Below are positions 8,306 to 15,688 of a DNA stretch of 64,000 bases, in pieces (the first letter of the stretch is position 1; each line of letters begins with the position of its first letter). The DNA is from an uncultured Rhodospirillaceae bacterium (lineage in GTDB: Bacteria > Pseudomonadota > Alphaproteobacteria > Dongiales > Dongiaceae). Both the position numbers and the translations under genes were made by a program. The notes under the pieces were generated by a model. That model was given only the letters and a program-made list of their open reading frames with translations, ran no database searches and had not been told where the DNA came from. The stretch covers positions 87,097 through 151,096 of the forward strand of contig CADEFF010000002.1 of NCBI GenBank assembly GCA_902826565.1, read 5' to 3'.

Positions 8306-9799
8306 TCAGGGGTTGATGGTGACGAGGCGCTCTTCGGTCACCTCGCGGATGGCGTACTGCGGCCCCTCGCGGCCGAAGCCGCTTTCCTTGACGCCGCCGA
8401 ACGGCATGGCGTCGCCCCGCGCGCTCGACGCCTCGTTGATATGGACCGCGCCGAAGCGAAGCGCTTTCGCGGCCCGCATGGCGGCGTTGATATCGCGGGT
8501 GAAAATGCCGGCGGAAAGGCCGTAGGGCGTCGCGTTGGCGCCCGCCACCGCTTCGGAAAGCTCGTCGAAGGGCAGGATCGAGAGCACCGGCGCGAAGATT
8601 TCCTGATCGAGCACCCGCATGCCGGACCGCAGCCCGCCGAGCAGCGTCGGCTCCATCACCGCGCCGGCGCGATTGCCGCCTGTGAGAAGCCGCGCCTGGC
8701 TGCCGGTCGCCTCGGCGACCCAGGCGACGGTGCGCTCTGCCGCGGCCTCCGTGATCATCGGCCCGATCCGGGTCTCGGATTTCCAGGGATTTCCAGCCGG
8801 CATCCGGCGCGCCTCGGCGACGACCCGCGCCGCGACGTCCTCAGCCACGCCACGCTCGGCATAGAGGCGCTGCACCGACGTGCAGACCTGTCCCGCCTTG
8901 CGAAAGGCTGCGTTCGCGATCTTCGCCGCGGCACGGTCGAGGTCGGCATCGGCACAAACGATGGTGCTGGCGATGCTGCCGAGCTCGAGCTGCGTCCGGC
9001 GCAGGCCCGCCGCCTGCTGCACGATTCGGCCGACGCGCGTCGAGCCGGTGAAGGCATAGAAGGCGATCGCCGGTTCCTCGAGCAGATACCGGCCGACGGT
9101 ATCGCCCGCCCCTTGCAGCAATCCCAGAAGGGCCGGCGGCAATCCCGCCTCGAGAAAAAGCTCGCAAAGCAGCGCCGGGGTGAGCGGCGTGAGGTTCGAG
9201 GGCTTGAGAAGCACCGCATTGCCGGCGGCGAGTGCCGGCGTGATCTTGTGGAGCACGGTATTGAGCGGCGAGTTGAAGGGCGTGATCGCGCAAACCACGC
9301 CGACCGGCACGCGCAGGGTAAAGCCGATGCGATCCTGCTGCCCTGGCGAGGCGCCGAACGGCACCATCTCGCCTGCTATGCGCGTGGCCTCCTCCGCGGA
9401 GAGCTGCAGGGTCACGATCGAGCGGTCGATCTCCATGGCGGCGTCGGCCTGGGTGAAGCCCGTCTCGGCGACGATGAGCGCGGCGAAGCGGGCGCGATCC
9501 CGGTCCAGCAGCGCGCCGACGCGGCGCAGGATCTTTGCGCGTTCATGAGGCGGCGGCGCGCCCGTCTCGAAGGCCCGTTGCGCGACCCGCACCGCGTCGG
9601 CGACCTGGGCGCGGGAGGCTTCGGAGAGCCGTGCCACGGGCGCCCGGGTGAATTTCTCCAGCACCTCGAACTCGGTTTCGCCCGTCACGGCCTTGCCATC
9701 GACGAGCGAGGTCAGGAACGGCAACCGGAGCGTCGGCACGCCGGCGGCCTCGAGCGCCTGACGCATCGCCGGCGAAGGGATCGGGGCCCCCGATGTCAT
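8306..9799 (-). CDS. NAD(P)-dependent aldehyde dehydrogenase
   Basis: A full-length (497 aa) ALDH superfamily enzyme. Key residues are Asn176 (PFNSP), Glu272 (LELGS) and the nucleophile Cys306 (KAGQVCTS). The short LELGSIASTI and VCADADLD segments resemble the lactaldehyde/phosphonoacetaldehyde/semialdehyde branch more than betaine-aldehyde enzymes. It oxidises an aldehyde to an acid with NAD(P)+. Its start overlaps the stop of the upstream flavoprotein by 4 bases (ATGA), and the aminotransferase follows 26 bases downstream, so the amine-aldehyde-acid sequence is likely coupled. Substrate unknown. Confidence 0.92.
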   Translation of the reverse strand: MTSGAPIPSPAMRQALEAAGVPTLRLPFLTSLVDGKAVTGETEFEVLEKFTRAPVARLSEASRAQVADAVRVAQRAFETGAPPPHERAKILRRVGALLDRDRARFAALIVAETGFTQADAAMEIDRSIVTLQLSAEEATRIAGEMVPFGASPGQQDRIGFTLRVPVGVVCAITPFNSPLNTVLHKITPALAAGNAVLLKPSNLTPLTPALLCELFLEAGLPPALLGLLQGAGDTVGRYLLEEPAIAFYAFTGSTRVGRIVQQAAGLRRTQLELGSIASTIVCADADLDRAAAKIANAAFRKAGQVCTSVQRLYAERGVAEDVAARVVAEARRMPAGNPWKSETRIGPMITEAAAERTVAWVAEATGSQARLLTGGNRAGAVMEPTLLGGLRSGMRVLDQEIFAPVLSILPFDELSEAVAGANATPYGLSAGIFTRDINAAMRAAKALRFGAVHINEASSARGDAMPFGGVKESGFGREGPQYAIREVTEERLVTINP

Positions 9800-11304
9800 G
9801 CCGTCCTCGCCTTCTGGCCCGCGAGTGCGGCAGCCGCGCCCTCGCCCGCGGTCTTGCCGAACACGGCGCCGGACATCAGGCCGGTGCCGCCCGGATAGTT
9901 GAAGTAAAAGAGCCCGCCGACCAGTTCGCCCGCGGCATAGAGGCCGGGGATGGGAGCGAGGTCGCTGTCGCGCACCTGCCCGCTCTCGGCCACGAGCCGG
10001 AGACCGCCGAAGGTGAAGGTGATGCCGCAGCCGATCTGATAGGCCTCGAAGGGCGGCTCGTCGATGCGGTTTGCCCAGTTCGACTTCGGCACAGCGAGGC
10101 CCTCGGTCGAGCGCCCGTCCTTGATGTTGGGATTGAAGGGAATCTCAGTTCGAACCGCCGCATTGTAGGCGCGCAGCTCCGCCAGGAAAGCCGCCGGCTC
10201 GACGCCCTCGAGCTTTTCGGCAAGCCCCTCGAGCGTATCGGCCGCGACCTTCGTCACGCGCTTGATGCGATACTCGCCGCGCAGCAGATGCAGTACCTTC
10301 GCGTCGAAAATCTGCCAGCCGAACTGGTCGGGCTGCTCCAGCACGGCACGGCCGTATTTCGCGTAGGTGTAATTCCGGAAATCGGCGCCTTCGTCGACGA
10401 AGCGGCGGCCCTTGGCGTTGACGATGATGCCGAAGGGATAGGAGTGTTTCTGGAAATTGTCGCCGACCGCGAGGTCGCCGAACTCCGGTGCGTTGTAGTC
10501 CCAACCGACCGCGTGACAGCCGGACCAGTTGCCGTAGGGCATGGCGCCAATCTTCAGCGCCATGTCGATCCCGTCACCCATGTTGAAGCGCGTGCCGCGC
10601 ACCTTGGCGAGCTCCCAGCCCGGTCCGAGATAGCGCGTGCGCCATTCCGAATTGGCTTCGAACCCGCCGCAGGCGAGGATCACGGCCTCGCCGCGGATCT
10701 CCTCGAGCCCGCGCGGCCCCTTCACCTGCACGCCGCCGACCGCCGTTCCGTCCCAGAGCAGCGACAGGACGCGGCTGTCGTAGCGGATCTCAATTCCCTC
10801 GCGCCGCGCGATATCGGTGAATTGGGCGATCATGCCGGGCCCGCCGCCAGCCACCTCGACGGTCAGCCCGCCCCAGAATTTGAACCTGCCGCCGAGCTTG
10901 AACGCCTGGCGCCCATAGATCGGCGCGAAGCGGATGCCCTTCTTCCGCAGCCAGAACATGGTGTCGAAGGAGCGCGTGACGAGGCGTTCGCAGAGCTCGG
11001 GATCGGTCCGGTAGCGTGTGACCCGGAACATGTCGTCGAAGAACTGGTCGGTGGTGTAGCTGCCGAAATCGGTTTCGGCGATCTCCCGCGCCGTGAGATC
11101 GGGCATGAGCGCGCGAAGATCGTCGACGCCGCTATAGGCGAAACGCATGGCGCCGGCCGTGAAGCGGGTATTGCCGCCGCTCTCGGCCTCGGGCGCGCGC
11201 TCCAGCATGAGGACGCGGCAGCCCCGCTCCCGCGCCGCCAGCGCGGCGCAGAAGGCGGCGTTGCCGGCGCCGACCACGATAACCTCCTGGCTCGCTCTCC
11301 CCAT
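9796..11304 (-). CDS. FAD-dependent oxidoreductase, fumarate reductase/tricarballylate dehydrogenase (TcuA) type
   Basis: The first gene of the operon encodes a 502-residue flavoprotein. It has an N-terminal dinucleotide-binding motif (VIVVGAGNAAFCAALAA), then GGNTRFTAGAMRFAYSG, a central capping domain, and a C-terminal FAD segment (GLYAAGELVGGLFYFNYPGGTGL). This architecture and the GGNTRFT segment fit the TcuA/succinate dehydrogenase flavoprotein family, which oxidises or reduces a C-C bond next to carboxylates. No TcuB-type iron-sulfur electron acceptor lies beside it, so its redox partner is unclear. The ATG at 11304 directly precedes the dinucleotide fold, though its ribosome binding site is weak. 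Confidence 0.85.
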   Translation of the reverse strand: MGRASQEVIVVGAGNAAFCAALAARERGCRVLMLERAPEAESGGNTRFTAGAMRFAYSGVDDLRALMPDLTAREIAETDFGSYTTDQFFDDMFRVTRYRTDPELCERLVTRSFDTMFWLRKKGIRFAPIYGRQAFKLGGRFKFWGGLTVEVAGGGPGMIAQFTDIARREGIEIRYDSRVLSLLWDGTAVGGVQVKGPRGLEEIRGEAVILACGGFEANSEWRTRYLGPGWELAKVRGTRFNMGDGIDMALKIGAMPYGNWSGCHAVGWDYNAPEFGDLAVGDNFQKHSYPFGIIVNAKGRRFVDEGADFRNYTYAKYGRAVLEQPDQFGWQIFDAKVLHLLRGEYRIKRVTKVAADTLEGLAEKLEGVEPAAFLAELRAYNAAVRTEIPFNPNIKDGRSTEGLAVPKSNWANRIDEPPFEAYQIGCGITFTFGGLRLVAESGQVRDSDLAPIPGLYAAGELVGGLFYFNYPGGTGLMSGAVFGKTAGEGAAAALAGQKARTA

Positions 11305-11652
11305 GCCGCACCGTTCGTCGGAACCGCCCGAGATCGCCGATCAACCTCAATGCACGATTGTATACATTCGCATGAAAAATACACCTCCCTTTTCCGGTCG
11401 CCGCCGCCCGCCAGGCCTGCGTGCCGCTCCCCCCGCCGGCGACGAGAGTCGCAACTTTCGCGTCCGGAACCGCGCGGCCGATCGCAGATCTGCTTATCTT
11501 CCTAGGATTGCTTGCCGCATGACCCGCAACCCTTGCGGCGGGCGGCCTCGTAAGACATTGTTAACTATTCTGAAGCCAAATCGGACCTGCCAGACAGGTT
11601 GTTGCGATCGGCGTGGAATACTGCCCGGTAATGCGTTGATGCACCGGGAAAG
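11305..11652. other. Divergent intergenic region between the catabolic operon and the chemosensory cluster
   Basis: This 348-base spacer separates the leftward flavoprotein operon from the rightward che genes, so it must hold both promoters. I see a GntR-like palindrome near the left operon, described separately. About 60 bases before the first cheW gene there is a small inverted repeat, ACCTG-CCAGA-CAGGT, at 11585-11599. No convincing consensus -35/-10 pair stands out for either direction, and no small gene is supported. Confidence 0.5.
11357..11368. promoter_or_regulatory. Candidate GntR operator, ATTGTATACATT
   Basis: The core TGTATACA (11359-11366) is a perfect palindrome, and the 12-mer has only its outermost pair mismatched. 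It closely matches the TTGTATACAA-like sites known for several FCD-type GntR repressors. It lies about 55 bases before the start of the flavoprotein gene, the head of the operon that carries its own GntR gene. Repression of the operon by that regulator is an inference. Confidence 0.5.
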
Positions 11653-12138
11653 TTGAACGGAATATCGGCTTCTGCGGGGAAGGCCGTGGATATTCTCTTA
11701 TTCACCCTTGGCGAAGGTCGCTACGCCTTGCCGGCGATCGTCCTGCGCCAGGTCGTCCGCGCCGTTTCCCTCGCACCCCTGCCCAAGGCGCCCGGCATCG
11801 TCGAGGGCGCCATCGACTATCACGGCACGGTCGTTCCCGTCCTCGATATCCGTGCGCGACTGGGCCTCGCACCGAAGCCGCTTGCGGCCTCCGACCATTT
11901 TCTGATCGCCGCGACGCGGGGCCGGCTCGTGGGCCTGCGGGTCGACGGAGCGAACGCGCTCATCGCGATCGATCCGAAGACGATCGAGCGGCCCGACCGC
12001 TTTGCACCGAAGGACCGACTCTTCGCCGGCCTTGCCAAGCTTCCGGACGGGCTGGTCCTCATCCAGGACCTCGACGCCTTTCTCTCCGAAGCCGAAGCAG
12101 CCGCAATCGCGACGGCGATGCCGGAGACCGCCGCGTGA
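11653..12138 (+). CDS. cheW: CheW-like adaptor protein, first copy (WspB position)
   Basis: A 161-residue CheW-domain protein (LLFTLGEGRYALPA, VRAVSLAPLPKAPGIVEGAI, YHGTVVPVLDIRARLGL). CheW couples chemoreceptors to CheA in the cytoplasm. It is the first gene of a seven-gene chemosensory run, and its stop overlaps the start of the cheR gene (GTGA). The start is uncertain: the TTG at 11653 has GGGAA just before it, while a GTG at 11686 would begin right at the domain (VDILLFTLGEG). In Wsp-type systems two different CheW proteins flank the methyltransferase gene, as here. Confidence 0.85.
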   Translation: MNGISASAGKAVDILLFTLGEGRYALPAIVLRQVVRAVSLAPLPKAPGIVEGAIDYHGTVVPVLDIRARLGLAPKPLAASDHFLIAATRGRLVGLRVDGANALIAIDPKTIERPDRFAPKDRLFAGLAKLPDGLVLIQDLDAFLSEAEAAAIATAMPETAA

Positions 12139-13592
12139 TCGCCGAAAGCTGGACCGATCCCACTTATGCGGAGATCGCGTCCTGGATTCACGCCCGCACC
12201 GGCCTCACTCTTGCGCCGCATCGCTATCCCGATGCCGAGCGCCGGATCCGGCGCGTCATGGCCAAGGCCGGCGCGCGGGAGCTGGAAAACTGCCGCAGGA
12301 TGCTCGAAGGCGAGCGCATGCCGCTCGACGAGCTCGTCGCCGAGCTCACGGTGGGCGAGACCTATTTCTTCCGCGATCCCGCGCAGTTCCGGTACATCCG
12401 CACCGAGCTCCTGCCGCGGCTCCGGAAACGCCACGGCGCCGATCATCCGGTCCGCGCCTGGAGCGCCGGGTGCGCCTCCGGCGAGGAAGCCTATTCGCTC
12501 GCGATCCTCTTCGAAGAGGAAGCTGTCGATCGCGGGGCTAGCATCCTGGCGACGGACATCTCGCGCCCTGCTCTCTCCCGCGCACGCCAGGCGCTCTACG
12601 GCAACTGGTCGATGCGAGGCGACGACGGCAGCCTTGCCCGCCGATATTTCCGGCCGCGCGGTGTGCAGCTTCAGCTCGAGGACCGGATCCGCCGGCGCGT
12701 CGACTTCCAGTATCTCAATCTGGCGCTCGATCGTTACCCCTCGCTTGCGAGCGGCGTCTGGGGCATGGACATCGTGCTCTGCCGCAATGTCCTCATCTAC
12801 TTCGATCATGCGACCGTCCGGCGCGTGATCCGCTCGCTGATCGAAAGCCTTGCCGAAGGCGGCGTGCTGATCACCGGCGCGTCCGACCCCGTCTATCAGG
12901 AGGACGGGCCCTTCGAGATCCTGGTTACCCCGGCCGGCGTCTTCTATCAGCGAACGAGCGGTGCCCAATTCGTCACCCGCAGCGTCTCCAGCCCGATGCC
13001 CGCGCCGCGACCTGTCGAGGCGAGGCGGCCGGCGGTCGCCGCTCCCGCTCGTGCCATACCGACGCGCCAGATCGAGCCCGCGCCGGCGCGCGACACGGCC
13101 GCCCTTGTCGACCAGGCGGCGGCTGCAGGCGACCATCGCGCCGTCCTGCGGCTGACCGAAGGCCGCACGCAAGATCCCGAGACGATGCTGCTTCGGCTGA
13201 AGGCGCTCGCGAACCTCGGCGAGCTCGTCCGCGCCGAACGCGAAGCCGCAAGGCTGGTTGCCGCTAGCCCGCTCGTCCCCAGCCTGCATTTCACGCGCGC
13301 CATGCTGCTCATGGCACTCGACCGCCACGAGGATGCGGAGCGGTCGCTGCTCAACACGCTCTATCTCGATCGTTCACTGGTGGCGGCGTATCTGGCGCTG
13401 GGGCATCTGCTGCTGCGCCGCGGCGATTCGACCGGGGCGCAGCGCGCCTACCGTGTCGGCCGCGATCTCGCGGCCATGCAGCGACCCGATGAGCTGCTGC
13501 CGCTGGCCGAGGGCGAGACGGCGGGCCGGATGGTGGCCGCGGCCGAAACCCAGCTCGCCTTGCTTCTGGCCCCGGCAGGAGAGCTGGCATGA
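12135..13592 (+). CDS. cheR: Chemoreceptor methyltransferase CheR with C-terminal tetratricopeptide region (WspC type)
   Basis: Residues about 1-270 form a CheR methyltransferase: the N-terminal helical part, ELTVGETYFFRD, the SAM-binding segment AWSAGCASGEEAYSLAI, and the domain-end motif DIVLCRNVLIYFD. CheR methylates glutamates on the receptor using S-adenosylmethionine. After an Ala/Pro-rich linker (about 285-320), residues 320-485 are Ala/Leu/Arg-rich helical repeats resembling TPRs, as found in WspC and FrzF. This fusion is typical of non-flagellar chemosensory pathways. The start codon is GTG and overlaps the cheW stop. Confidence 0.9.
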   Translation: MIAESWTDPTYAEIASWIHARTGLTLAPHRYPDAERRIRRVMAKAGARELENCRRMLEGERMPLDELVAELTVGETYFFRDPAQFRYIRTELLPRLRKRHGADHPVRAWSAGCASGEEAYSLAILFEEEAVDRGASILATDISRPALSRARQALYGNWSMRGDDGSLARRYFRPRGVQLQLEDRIRRRVDFQYLNLALDRYPSLASGVWGMDIVLCRNVLIYFDHATVRRVIRSLIESLAEGGVLITGASDPVYQEDGPFEILVTPAGVFYQRTSGAQFVTRSVSSPMPAPRPVEARRPAVAAPARAIPTRQIEPAPARDTAALVDQAAAAGDHRAVLRLTEGRTQDPETMLLRLKALANLGELVRAEREAARLVAASPLVPSLHFTRAMLLMALDRHEDAERSLLNTLYLDRSLVAAYLALGHLLLRRGDSTGAQRAYRVGRDLAAMQRPDELLPLAEGETAGRMVAAAETQLALLLAPAGELA

Positions 13593-14212
13593 CCGGCGTC
13601 CGACAAAAGGCCGCGATCGATTGGGCTGACGTCCGCCGGCGCATGGCCCGCGCGATCGAGGCGACCGACCAGGCGCTGCGCCAGGATGCCGAACAGACGG
13701 CACGTCTCATGGAGGCGCGGACAAGAACGCTCGCACGGCCTCTCGAGCGAGAGAACACAGGCGAGAAGATCGCGCTGCTGCAGTTCCGCGTCGCGAACAC
13801 GCGCTACGCGATCGAAACGCGCTATGTGCGGGAGATCTTTTCGCTGCACGACGTGACCCCCATTCCGCTGGCGCCCTCGCCCTTCATCGGCCTCGCCAAC
13901 CTGCGCGGCGAGAGCCTGCCGCTCGTCGATGCCGCGCACCTGGCCGGAAGCGCCTCCGGCACGTCGGAAACGCCCTTTGCCGTCGCGCTTGGCCGGGGCG
14001 CCATCGAGCTTGCGATCGCCGTCACGGCAGTGGACGAGGCGGCCGATCTGCCCGTCGCCTCGATCGTGCGGCCGGACGAGCTGCTCGGCGGCACGATCGC
14101 CGAGTGGCAACGCGGGGTAACGGCAGATGCCGTCATCGTTCTGGATGGGGCGGCGCTGCTGGCGGATCGGCGCCTCGCATGCGGGACGAACTCGAATCAA
14201 TCTGCGGGATAG
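13589..14212 (+). CDS. cheW: CheW-like adaptor protein, second copy (WspD position)
   Basis: This 207-residue protein begins with about 60 residues of charged helix (MARAIEATDQALRQDAEQTARL), followed by a CheW domain (IALLQFRVANTRYAIETRYVR, LRGESLPLVDAAHL). The N-terminal helical extension distinguishes it from the first copy, as WspD is distinguished from WspB. It overlaps the cheR stop by 4 bases and precedes the receptor gene by 9 bases. Two CheW proteins may allow two kinds of contact within the receptor array. Confidence 0.85.
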   Translation: MTGVRQKAAIDWADVRRRMARAIEATDQALRQDAEQTARLMEARTRTLARPLERENTGEKIALLQFRVANTRYAIETRYVREIFSLHDVTPIPLAPSPFIGLANLRGESLPLVDAAHLAGSASGTSETPFAVALGRGAIELAIAVTAVDEAADLPVASIVRPDELLGGTIAEWQRGVTADAVIVLDGAALLADRRLACGTNSNQSAG

Positions 14213-14221
14213 GAGTCAGAA

Positions 14222-15685
14222 ATGTTTAGTGGCATCTCCGTTCGGACGAAGCTGGTGCTGGGCTTCGGCATCGCGCTCCTCCTGCTCGTCGTTCTGGGAG
14301 GCGTCGCCTACGTCAATACGAATGCTTTGCTGGAGGTGCGCAGTGCCGCGCGCCATACGATCGAAGTCCAGCTCCAGATCGAACAACTGCAGATCCGGCT
14401 CCTCGATGCAGAAACCGGACAGCGCGGCTACCTGCTGACGGGCGAAGAATCCTACCTTCAGCCCTACCAGGCGGCGATCGACAACATTGAACGGTCGCTG
14501 TCGGAAGTCGTCACCATGACACAGGACAGTCCCGAGCAGCAGGCGAGGTTGCGGACCTTGTCTGACCTGGTTCGCAACAAGCTCGACGAACTGGCGCGGG
14601 TGATCACGCTGCGCCGGCAAGGGACCGTCGAAGCCGCAATCCAGACAATTCGCGCCGGAGAAGGCAAGCGATACATGGAAGAAATCCGCTCGGTCGTCGA
14701 CGCGATGCTGGAGGCGGAAACCCGCCTCCAGGAAGAGCGCGAGCTCGTCGCGGACCGGACCACCGCCATGACTCTCGACAGCGCGCTCTATGGCACGATC
14801 GGCGGCGGCATACTGCTTACCATTATCGCCTTCCTGATCACCCAGAGCATCAACGCGCCGGTTTCCGGGGCGGTCCGCGATCTTACCGCCACCACCGCGG
14901 AAATCCTGGCGGCCACCACCCAACTCGCCTCCGGGTCGCAGGAACAGGCGGCGGCCGTGACCGAGACCGTCAGCACGGTGGACGAGGTCACCCAGACCTC
15001 GGAGCAGGCCGCTCACCGTGCCCGCACGGTTTCCGAGGCGGCGCAGCGCTCCGCGGAGATCGGCAAGGCGGGCCGCCATGCCGTCGAGGAGACGGTGTCG
15101 GTGATGGGCAAGGTCAAGGAGCAGTCCGAATCGATCGCGGAGAGCATCCTCGCGCTCGCCGAGCAGGCGCAATCCATCGCCGAGATCATCGCGGCGGTGA
15201 ACGAGATCGCCGAACAGACGAACCTTCTCGCCCTCAATGCCGCGATCGAGGCTTCGCGCGCCGGCGAGCATGGCAAGGGTTTCGCCGTCGTCGCCGGCGA
15301 AGTGAAGGCGCTCGCCGACCAGTCCAAGAAGGCCACCGCGCAGGTTCGACAGATCCTCGGCGAGATCCAGAAAGCGACGAACGGCGCCGTCATCCGTACG
15401 GAGGAAGGCAGCCGCAGCGTCAACGAGGCGATCACGGTGGTGACCAAGGCCGGCGACACCATTCGCGCCCTCGCCGATACCATCACGGAGGCGGCGCAGC
15501 TCGCGGCCCAGATCTCGGCTTCGGCCGGCCAGCAGGCGACGGGCATGACGCAAATCCATCAGGCGATGAAGAACATCAACCAGGTCGCGACGCAGAACAT
15601 GGTCTCGACGAAACAGACCGAGCGCGCCGCGCAGGATCTCGATTCGCTCAGCGCAAAACTGCGGCTGATGATCGCCGGGCGCTGA
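14222..15685 (+). CDS. Methyl-accepting chemotaxis protein with CHASE3 sensor domain
   Basis: The 487-residue receptor has one transmembrane helix at about residues 11-31, a periplasmic CHASE3 domain (hallmark [20 protein letters not shown] around 60-80), and a second membrane helix at about 189-210. The cytoplasmic signalling coiled coil has its conserved hairpin tip [20 protein letters not shown] at about 328-347. After the second helix only a short stretch precedes the signalling domain, so a complete HAMP domain seems to be missing. There is a clear AGGAGT ribosome site. It presumably reports an extracellular or membrane cue to the CheA encoded next. Confidence 0.93.
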   Translation: MFSGISVRTKLVLGFGIALLLLVVLGGVAYVNTNALLEVRSAARHTIEVQLQIEQLQIRLLDAETGQRGYLLTGEESYLQPYQAAIDNIERSLSEVVTMTQDSPEQQARLRTLSDLVRNKLDELARVITLRRQGTVEAAIQTIRAGEGKRYMEEIRSVVDAMLEAETRLQEERELVADRTTAMTLDSALYGTIGGGILLTIIAFLITQSINAPVSGAVRDLTATTAEILAATTQLASGSQEQAAAVTETVSTVDEVTQTSEQAAHRARTVSEAAQRSAEIGKAGRHAVEETVSVMGKVKEQSESIAESILALAEQAQSIAEIIAAVNEIAEQTNLLALNAAIEASRAGEHGKGFAVVAGEVKALADQSKKATAQVRQILGEIQKATNGAVIRTEEGSRSVNEAITVVTKAGDTIRALADTITEAAQLAAQISASAGQQATGMTQIHQAMKNINQVATQNMVSTKQTERAAQDLDSLSAKLRLMIAGR

Positions 15686-15688
15686 CGC

